The notes under the pieces were generated by a model, which saw only the letters and a list, made by a program, of their open reading frames with translations, made no database searches and was not told the DNA's origin. This document shows, piece after piece, positions 27,825-34,498 of a stretch of 34,498 bases of DNA. A program made the position numbers and the translations under genes. Within the stretch, counting starts at the first letter, position 1. The number at the start of each line of letters is the position of its first letter. Source of the DNA: Acidobacteriota bacterium (GTDB taxonomy: Bacteria > Acidobacteriota > Terriglobia > Terriglobales > Acidobacteriaceae); NCBI GenBank assembly GCA_028876335.1, contig JAGWSG010000003.1, forward strand, positions 1-34,498. Reading direction: 5' to 3'.

Positions 27825-27842
27825 CTGTGACTGGAGTCACAG
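27825..27842. promoter_or_regulatory. CRP/FNR-family-like dyad CTGTGACTGGAGTCACAG
   Basis: Perfect 8-bp arms with 2-nt centre; contains exact TGTGA-N6-TCACA; about 75 nt upstream of the 27918 CDS. Confidence 0.55.
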
Positions 27843-27917
27843 TGTATGCGTTTGCGCGGTTCCTAAAATTGGGCTGCTTTTTTTGCGCTGAACTCGAAAC
27901 GGTTCAGCGGCGAAAGT

Positions 27918-29153
27918 GTGCCCATGATGGTGAGTCTTTGTCCGGCCGCTGAATGGCGAACCGATGATGGCCTTTTCACGGATGCAAGATTCGATCCGAC
28001 GAAACGGAATTTTTTGCGTGCGGCGGGATTGCTTGCGGCGGGCATGATGGTTCCGCAACTGAAGGGGCAACGGCGGAACGAGGGAACTGGGCGCGACGGG
28101 CCGAAGGTTGTTGTGGTGATAGTGGGCGGCGTGCGAAGAGCGGAGACGTTCTCGCACGAGGGGCTGGAGAATATACCGCACCTGGTGAACGATCTGTTGC
28201 CGCAGTCGCGGTTCTATCTGCACACGCAGAACCTGGGAGTGACGGCGCACTTCAATGCGATATCGAGCATATTGACGGGTAACTGGCAACGCGTGGATGA
28301 CTGGGGCAAGTATGCGCCGACCACGCCGACGATGTTTGAGCAGTTTCGCAAAGGGCTGCACGCCGGCCGGAGCGATACCTGGATTGTGGCGAGTAACAAG
28401 GCGCTGACGAATATGATTGGCGCCAGTTCCGCCAACGGTTACGGTCCGGAGTATGGCGCGAATGTTGTTTTTCCCAAACAACTGATGCTGATGGCTGTGG
28501 AAGAGGCGCTGCGCTCAGGACGCACGGCGAATATGGCGGACCGGGCGCGGGTGGAAGCTGAACTGCAGAGAGCGTTGGAGGGCAGCAACTACGAAGGGCT
28601 GGGCTGGAATGTGTTCGATGCAGCCGACCAGATCGATCCACGTGTGCGTGGAACCATTGAATCGGCAATTGCTGGCTTCGTGCATTCGGGTGGTCCGACA
28701 TCCGGCGATGAGCTGACGTTTTTTATGACGCGCGAAGTGATGCGGAAGTTTGCACCGAACATGGTAGTGGTGGCGCTGTCTGATGTGGAGGCGGCACACT
28801 TTGGATGCTACTCGATGCATCTGTCGGGAATACGAACGGCGGACCGGATTACGTTGCAGCTATGGCAGGAAGTGCAGTCAAATCCTGATTACCGCAACAA
28901 GACAACGATGATTGTGCTGCCGGAGTTTGGACGCGATCCGGATGGTTCATCGACGAATGGATTTTTCAATCATCGCGCGAATGAAGCCTCTACGCGCGAC
29001 ACGTGGATGATGACGCTGGGCGCAGGTGTGGAGAAGCCGGAGATTGTGGAGCGGCCCGTTCATCATATCGATTTGTGTCCGACGGTGGCGGATCTGCTGG
29101 GATACAAGGCGGTGGCGTCGCAGGGCGTGGGGCTGAAGGAGTTTCGCGCGTAG
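27918..29153 (+). CDS. Alkaline phosphatase-superfamily / DUF1501-like protein with Tat-like signal
   Basis: TKRNFLRAAGLLAAGMM signal; KVVVVIVGGVRRAETF; NAISSILTGNW; TMIVLPEFGRDPDGSSTNGFFNHR resembles the DUF1501 SEFGR...DH region; C-terminal HHIDLCPTVADLLG. Confidence 0.75.
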   Translation: MPMMVSLCPAAEWRTDDGLFTDARFDPTKRNFLRAAGLLAAGMMVPQLKGQRRNEGTGRDGPKVVVVIVGGVRRAETFSHEGLENIPHLVNDLLPQSRFYLHTQNLGVTAHFNAISSILTGNWQRVDDWGKYAPTTPTMFEQFRKGLHAGRSDTWIVASNKALTNMIGASSANGYGPEYGANVVFPKQLMLMAVEEALRSGRTANMADRARVEAELQRALEGSNYEGLGWNVFDAADQIDPRVRGTIESAIAGFVHSGGPTSGDELTFFMTREVMRKFAPNMVVVALSDVEAAHFGCYSMHLSGIRTADRITLQLWQEVQSNPDYRNKTTMIVLPEFGRDPDGSSTNGFFNHRANEASTRDTWMMTLGAGVEKPEIVERPVHHIDLCPTVADLLGYKAVASQGVGLKEFRA

Positions 29154-29192
29154 CAGAGTTTTGCCGGTGGTGCGGGCGGAAATACAGGAAGA

Positions 29193-30512
29193 ATGATGGC
29201 GTTTGCGGATCAATTCGCGGAGGAACTGCAAAAGGCGCTGGACAGAGATGTGCTGAAGCGCCTGCCGCTGACGTTTCAGCCGTTTGTGAATGAGCAATTG
29301 CGCCGGTGGGAATTTCTGTTTCCGAATGAGCGGCAGTCTGTGGAGCGGCTGCTGGTGTATGTGGATGGGCTGAGTGAGGCGCAGTCCTCCACGCTGTTCC
29401 ATGAAGTGGTGGATCTGGAACAGAAGATGGGCGTGGAGCATTGGCATTTCTCAAGGAGCGAGCAGACGATCCAGAATGCATCGCTGCTGGCGGGATCGCA
29501 GTATTTTCAGCAGTGGCGCAGCGCCGTGCAGGTGGTGTTTGATGCGGCAGACCAGCATGCGATGCAAACGCATGCGGGGAGAGCAGTCGCACGGAACCGG
29601 CTGGTGGTGATGAATATGCCGCGCAGATTGCCGGTGCATCCGAACACATGGGCACGGTGGCAGCGGATTGGAAAGCCTGTTGCGCTGGATTTGAGAGGGA
29701 TGCCACCGGGGAAGACCTCACTGGAGATATTGCTGCCCTCGATTGGAAGTGGCGTTTCCGTCGCAGCGAATGCGGGTGGTGCTGCCGGAAACCAGGAAAC
29801 GGCGGCGAGCGCTTCTGCAGACATGTGGATGCTTGACGCGGGGAAGAGCCTGGTGGAAGCAGCACTGCCGCCTGCCGGGAAGCCGGTAAAAGGGTCGGAC
29901 TTTATCCTGTTGAGCTACGAAAGGCTCGATAAATTCCGTGACAATTTCTCGAGCTCAATGAACACAATGCGCAAGGACCTTACAGACGCGGACTCGGTAT
30001 ATGACCGGCTGCGCAATGTGAGCGTAGAGCCATGGTGTCCACCAGAGGTGGAGAATTCAGCGGCAGTGCGAGAGTATGTGCGTGCGCTGTTTCTTTCAGG
30101 CAACGGAGCGGTAATCTTCTGCAATTCGTTTGTGCAGTGGGGAGCCTCTGAGGCGTTCCGGCGCGCGCGGCCCTATGTGCTGGCTGCGCAGTTTGGTGTG
30201 CGCGACAAGCCCAAGCCGTTCACGGGAGTTGCGGTCTTCGATAATCCGAATGAGGTGAATCCAACGCCAGCGGTGGAAGATTTACCGGGCAGCGCTGAGG
30301 ATGCGGAGATGCTTTCTCTGTATGTATGGCTGAGCGCTTTGCGGTACACGGAGTATCAGTCGCATACGGCGTGCATCTGCATTGCGGAAAGCCTCGAACA
30401 GGCGTACCTCATCGCGCCGGAAGATTTTCCGGCGTTGACTGCACAGAAACCAGTCACACTGACACAGCTCAGTGAGATCCTCCGCAAATGGGTGGCTCCC
30501 GTTCCCGCCTGA
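29193..30512 (+). CDS. Uncharacterised protein, 439 aa
   Basis: Long intact ORF about 40 nt downstream of and co-directional with the 27918 CDS; no family recognised. Confidence 0.85.
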   Translation: MMAFADQFAEELQKALDRDVLKRLPLTFQPFVNEQLRRWEFLFPNERQSVERLLVYVDGLSEAQSSTLFHEVVDLEQKMGVEHWHFSRSEQTIQNASLLAGSQYFQQWRSAVQVVFDAADQHAMQTHAGRAVARNRLVVMNMPRRLPVHPNTWARWQRIGKPVALDLRGMPPGKTSLEILLPSIGSGVSVAANAGGAAGNQETAASASADMWMLDAGKSLVEAALPPAGKPVKGSDFILLSYERLDKFRDNFSSSMNTMRKDLTDADSVYDRLRNVSVEPWCPPEVENSAAVREYVRALFLSGNGAVIFCNSFVQWGASEAFRRARPYVLAAQFGVRDKPKPFTGVAVFDNPNEVNPTPAVEDLPGSAEDAEMLSLYVWLSALRYTEYQSHTACICIAESLEQAYLIAPEDFPALTAQKPVTLTQLSEILRKWVAPVPA

Positions 30513-30598
30513 TCGAAAAACATCGGAAATCGATTGTCCATCGGTAGACCTTAGACTGCTAGGGTAGCTGCATTTGCATCTGCGCGCGAGGACTTAGG

Positions 30599-32935
30599 TT
30601 GATGAAGAAAAAGATGGAGATGGTTTTGCTCGCTTTGCTGTTCAGCGGGACGTTGGCAACTGCACAGATGGCAGTGGAGGATCTGGTTCATCCCTTGGAC
30701 GGGACTGCGAAGGAAGGGCAGACGTATCCGGCAGTGGGCGTGCCGTTTGGGATGGTGAACTGGACTCCGCAGACGCGGGCGGGAGAGACCAAGTGCATTG
30801 CGCCGTACTACTTTGACGACGAGCGGATACAGGGGATTCGGGCATCGCACTTTTTGAGCGGAAGCTGTGTGCCAGATTATGGGTCGATCACGCTTATGCC
30901 GGGTTCGGGCGTGTTGCATACGGGTGCGGTGGCCAGGTCATCGCGCTTTGACCGCGCCAGCGAGCATGCGACGCCGTATGTGTACCGCGTGGATTTGAAA
31001 GATGCGAATGCGGTTGCCGAAGTGACAGGGACGAGCCGCGCGGGGATTGTGCGGTTTCACATTCTGCAGAACACGCCGGATGCGTGGGTGGTGCTGGAGA
31101 ACAATGCGCGCGCGGGCGAGGGCTGGGTGAAGGTGAATACGGCAGCGCGCGAGGCGACGGCGGAGGTGCCTGTTCGGCGCGAGTATGCGGAGAGCGGCAA
31201 GCCGGCGGGGTTCAGCGCGTGGTATGTGGTGAAGTTCGATCACGCTGCACGCTCCTGCGGCACGTATATAGGTGATGTGCAGACGCCGGGGGAGACGGAG
31301 CAGGTGGGCGATGGCGAACCGGCGAAAGTAATTGTGCAGAGGAAGATGATGACGTCGACGGGAGGCGCCTCAGCTGCGGCGATGACGGAGCCGAAGAGTG
31401 CGCCGCGGCCGGGGTTTGGCATCTATCTACATTTTGGGCCGATGCGGCGCGGGGATGTGATTACGTTTCGGGTGGGAACGTCGTTTGTGTCGCTGGAGGA
31501 GGCGCGGAAGAATCTCACGGCCGAGATTCCGGACTGGGATTTTGCGCGCGTGGAGGCGCAAGCGCGCGGTTCGTGGCATGCGCGGTTGAGCCAGATTCAG
31601 GTTGCAGGAAGCGATGCGGCGCGGTCGATCTTTTACACGGCGCTGTATCACGCGCTTTTGCAGCCAAGGACGCAGAGCGATGTGAGCGGGACGTATCCGA
31701 GATTCGACCAGCATGGCAGTACTGCTGCGCAGAGCGCGGTGGAGCACACGGCGAAGGGAGCAGCGCAGTATGACGATTTTTCCGTGTGGGATATTTTTCG
31801 CGCGCAGATGCCGTTGCTGACGATTCTCGACCCGAAGCTGGAGGGCGAGATGGTGCAGTCGATTGTGCTGAAGGGGGAGCAGGGAGGTTTTCTGCCGATT
31901 TTTCCGGCGTGGAACAGTTACACCTCGGAGATGGTGGGAGACCATGCGGCAGTGATGATTGCCGATGCGTGGAGCAAGGGAATTCGCAACTTCGATATGG
32001 CGAAGGCATACCCATTGATTCGCAAGAACGCGCTGGAGGAGCCGGCGGAGCGGAGCGATTACATCGACGGGAAGGGACGACGCGGGTTGAAGCCTTACCT
32101 GCGTTATGGATATATACCGCTGGAGGATCATATTCCGGAGGCATTTCATAAAGACGAGCAAGTTTCTCGCACGCTGGAGTACGCCTATGACGATGCGATG
32201 ATCGGAAGGCTTGCGGCATCGCTTGGTCATGCGGAGGATGCAGTGACTTTCAAGAAGCGCGGCGAGAACTGGCGCAACGTGTTTGATGCGAAGACGGGGT
32301 TTGTGCGCGGGCGTTACGAGGATGGGACGTGGGTGATGCCGTTCGATCCGAGAAGGCATGTGTTCTGGATTACGGAGGGAACGCCGTGGCAGTACTCGTT
32401 TTTTGTGCCGCAGGATGTGCCGGGGCTGATTGCGGCGATGGGAGGGAATGCGGCGTTTACGGCGCGGCTGGATGAGTTTTTCTCTAAAGGCTATGACGAT
32501 CACGGCAACGAGCCGGGGCATCACACGCCGTATTTGTTTGCGGCGGCGGGGCATTTGGAGAAGACCCAGAAGGTGGTGCGCGGCATTGAGGACTCGCAGT
32601 ATCTGGATGCGCCGGATGGGCTGGCGGGTAATGATGACGCGGGGCAGATGAGCGCGTGGTATGTGCTGAGCGCGATGGGCTTCTATCAGATTTGTCCGGG
32701 AGTGCCGGTGTTTACGCTGGGATCGCCGCGCTTTGATGACATGACGGTGCGGCTGCCGGGCGGCAAGAAGCTTCACATTACGGCAGTGGATGCGGAGAAG
32801 GGCGCATGGGAGTCGGAGTCTGTAACTTTCAACGGGAAGCCGATCACCGATGCGAGGATCACATACAAGCAGATCATGGCAGGCGGTGAGCTGGTGTTCC
32901 GGATGAAGCCTCTGGGTGGGGCAGCCGCTCGCTGA
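30599..32935 (+). CDS. GH92 alpha-mannosidase
   Basis: Signal peptide; VHPLDGTAKEGQTYPAVGVPFGMVNWTPQT; SVWDIFRAQMPLLTILDP; GLAGNDDAGQMSAWYVLSAMGFYQICPGVPVFTLGSPRFDDMTV, hallmark GH92 motifs. Confidence 0.96.
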   Translation: MMKKKMEMVLLALLFSGTLATAQMAVEDLVHPLDGTAKEGQTYPAVGVPFGMVNWTPQTRAGETKCIAPYYFDDERIQGIRASHFLSGSCVPDYGSITLMPGSGVLHTGAVARSSRFDRASEHATPYVYRVDLKDANAVAEVTGTSRAGIVRFHILQNTPDAWVVLENNARAGEGWVKVNTAAREATAEVPVRREYAESGKPAGFSAWYVVKFDHAARSCGTYIGDVQTPGETEQVGDGEPAKVIVQRKMMTSTGGASAAAMTEPKSAPRPGFGIYLHFGPMRRGDVITFRVGTSFVSLEEARKNLTAEIPDWDFARVEAQARGSWHARLSQIQVAGSDAARSIFYTALYHALLQPRTQSDVSGTYPRFDQHGSTAAQSAVEHTAKGAAQYDDFSVWDIFRAQMPLLTILDPKLEGEMVQSIVLKGEQGGFLPIFPAWNSYTSEMVGDHAAVMIADAWSKGIRNFDMAKAYPLIRKNALEEPAERSDYIDGKGRRGLKPYLRYGYIPLEDHIPEAFHKDEQVSRTLEYAYDDAMIGRLAASLGHAEDAVTFKKRGENWRNVFDAKTGFVRGRYEDGTWVMPFDPRRHVFWITEGTPWQYSFFVPQDVPGLIAAMGGNAAFTARLDEFFSKGYDDHGNEPGHHTPYLFAAAGHLEKTQKVVRGIEDSQYLDAPDGLAGNDDAGQMSAWYVLSAMGFYQICPGVPVFTLGSPRFDDMTVRLPGGKKLHITAVDAEKGAWESESVTFNGKPITDARITYKQIMAGGELVFRMKPLGGAAAR

Positions 32936-32955
32936 TTGCTTGCGGTAGCATTGGT

Positions 32956-33000
32956 GGTTTCCCATCCATTCCGCAAAGAGCGCGGAATGGATGGGAAACC
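32956..33000. terminator. Perfect 19-bp hairpin between convergent GH92 and aquaporin genes
   Basis: GGTTTCCCATCCATTCCGC - AAAGAGC - GCGGAATGGATGGGAAACC; no downstream T-tract. Confidence 0.7.
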
Positions 33001-33018
33001 CGACGTGTTCTGTGTGTG

Positions 33019-33744
33019 CTAGCTTACGTCTCCGGCGATGAGTGGTTCGGGTACCTTCTCAAACAGGATGCGATGAACGATGCCTGCGAGAACGCCGCCC
33101 ACGATGGGCGCGACCCAGAAGAGCCAGAGCTGGCTGAGAGCCCATCCACCGGCAAAGAGCGCGGGACCGGTGCTGCGCGCAGGGTTCACCGAGGTGTTGG
33201 TGACGGGAATGCTGATGAGGTGAATGAGCGTGAGTCCGAGGCCGATGGGTATGGCGGCGAAGCCCCTGGGTGCGCGTGCATGGGTTGAGCCGAGAATGAT
33301 GATGAGGAAGAAGAAAGTCATCACGATTTCGCAAACGAGGCAGGAGAGGAGCGAGTAGCCGCCGGGTGAGTGTGCGCCGTAGCCGTTGGAGGCGAATCCG
33401 GCGTGCACATCAAAGCCGGCTTTGCCGCTGGCGATGACGAAGAGAACCCCACTGGCGGCGATGGCGCCGCAGACCTGCGCGACGACGTAGGCCGGAAGAT
33501 CAGACCATGAGAAGCGGCCCCCGGCGGCAAGTCCAAAGCTGACTGCGGGGTTGATGTGGCAGCCGGAGATGTGGCCGATGGTGTACGCCATGGTGAGCAG
33601 AGTGAGGCCGAATGCCAGTGCCACGCCGACAAAGCCAATGCCGAGGCCGGGGAATGCAGCGGCCAGCACAGCGCTGCCGCAACCGCCAAGAACCAGCCAG
33701 AAGGTGCCAAAGAATTCCGCAATGGAACGCTTTCCAAGGGACAT
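33019..33744 (-). CDS. aqpZ: Aquaporin (MIP family, AqpZ-like)
   Basis: Two NPA boxes ([23 protein letters not shown]); start placed at [28 protein letters not shown]. Confidence 0.95.
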   Translation of the reverse strand: MSLGKRSIAEFFGTFWLVLGGCGSAVLAAAFPGLGIGFVGVALAFGLTLLTMAYTIGHISGCHINPAVSFGLAAGGRFSWSDLPAYVVAQVCGAIAASGVLFVIASGKAGFDVHAGFASNGYGAHSPGGYSLLSCLVCEIVMTFFFLIIILGSTHARAPRGFAAIPIGLGLTLIHLISIPVTNTSVNPARSTGPALFAGGWALSQLWLFWVAPIVGGVLAGIVHRILFEKVPEPLIAGDVS

Positions 33745-33873
33745 AAAGTGAGGCTCCTTTCGATGAGTGCCAGATCCAATGCGGAAAGGCGAGGGCACTC
33801 CGGCGCGAATGATACACGAACGCGAGAACAGGTGGCGTTAATTCTTTAGCGGAAAGGTGGGTCTGCGGCAGGA

Positions 33874-34498
33874 CTACGATTCGCCGTCCACGATCTGCGC
33901 ACGGTCTGCGTTTGCTCCACGCATTAACTGCCGCATAAAGGCCAGGAGATAAAACACGCCGAGGATGAGAAGGCTGAGCTGCGCCGGCCTGCCGAACAGA
34001 ATTGCGGTTATGTTGGCGATGAAGCCGGGCTGGTAACTCACATGCGGCTCAATGAGCATGATGCGCGCTATTTGCGTGAGGTCTCCGTTGAGCGCGATGG
34101 TGGTAGTCGTCAGGATCATCGCGGTCCATCCAAGAGCGCCGCGCGCGGCCCATAGGCCGATGCATGCAGGAATGCAGAGGAGCAGGAGTTTTGTGTCGTG
34201 CTCGCGATGATAGGCGAAGAGGGGCGTGAGTGCTGCGGCAGCGGCAATGGCAAGCCATGCCTGGTTTGCCACCGCCTGCGAGCGAAGTGAGATCAGCGTC
34301 CACACAAGCAGCAGACTGCCGATGATGCCGTAGGAGACGGGATTATAGAAGCCGGGATTGCGATTGAAGATGCTTACGATGGATTGCATATCGACAACAG
34401 TGTCGAGATCTTTGCCGACGTTGGCCTCAGGGCGAGGGTCGCCGGGAGCGCCGGGCGCCGCGTCCCCCGCGATGGTGGTGCGCATTTCACTCATCCAA
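33874..34498 (-). CDS. Polytopic membrane protein, possibly C-terminal part of a GT87/DUF2029-like glycosyltransferase; likely partial at the right edge
   Basis: At least four hydrophobic segments; FYNPVSYGIIGSLLLVW..., AYHREHDTKLLLLCIPACIGLWA. The frame is still open at the window end, so the ATG at 34494 may be internal. Confidence 0.6.
   Translation of the reverse strand, partial: WMSEMRTTIAGDAAPGAPGDPRPEANVGKDLDTVVDMQSIVSIFNRNPGFYNPVSYGIIGSLLLVWTLISLRSQAVANQAWLAIAAAAALTPLFAYHREHDTKLLLLCIPACIGLWAARGALGWTAMILTTTTIALNGDLTQIARIMLIEPHVSYQPGFIANITAILFGRPAQLSLLILGVFYLLAFMRQLMRGANADRAQIVDGES

Noticed and set aside
31427-32965. 512-aa minus-strand ORF antisense to GH92
   Set aside because: Arg/His/Pro-rich shadow ORF produced by GC codon bias; GH92 on the plus strand is unambiguous.

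Overview
High-GC chromosomal window, probably from an acidobacterium (Acidobacteriaceae/Terriglobales). This assignment is inferred from gene style only. It carries about 23 supportable protein-coding genes and no rRNA, tRNA, CRISPR or transposase. Main blocks: (1) a left-edge GT39/ArnT-like glycosyltransferase, truncated and therefore absent from the ORF track; (2) a respiratory block with an 11-CXXCH multihaem cytochrome c and a b-type cytochrome, convergent with an sdhC-ahpD-like-sdhA-sdhB operon, plus a duplicated sdhB 3'-end relic on the far side of the cytochrome pair; (3) rdgB; (4) a rhamnoside module (GH78, RhaT) convergent with a GH3 glucosidase; (5) HAD hydrolase, aminotransferase, a secreted SH3b+HNH-like protein and an MBL-fold hydrolase; (6) a GntR regulator with an atypical C-terminus beside a 1177-aa LplT-PlsC-acyl-ACP-ligase fusion; (7) a Cys/His-motif protein of unknown function; (8) a run of sulfatase, DUF1501/alkaline-phosphatase-like protein, uncharacterised 439-aa protein and GH92 mannosidase; (9) an aquaporin and a right-edge membrane protein. 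The most interesting signals are the sdhB 3'-end direct repeat bracketing the cytochrome cassette, three GTGAY-N4-RTCAC (CRP/FNR-type) dyads in non-coding or gene-end positions, and the uncharacterised two-gene module at 27918-30512. All calls are from reading the sequence and translations; no database search was run.
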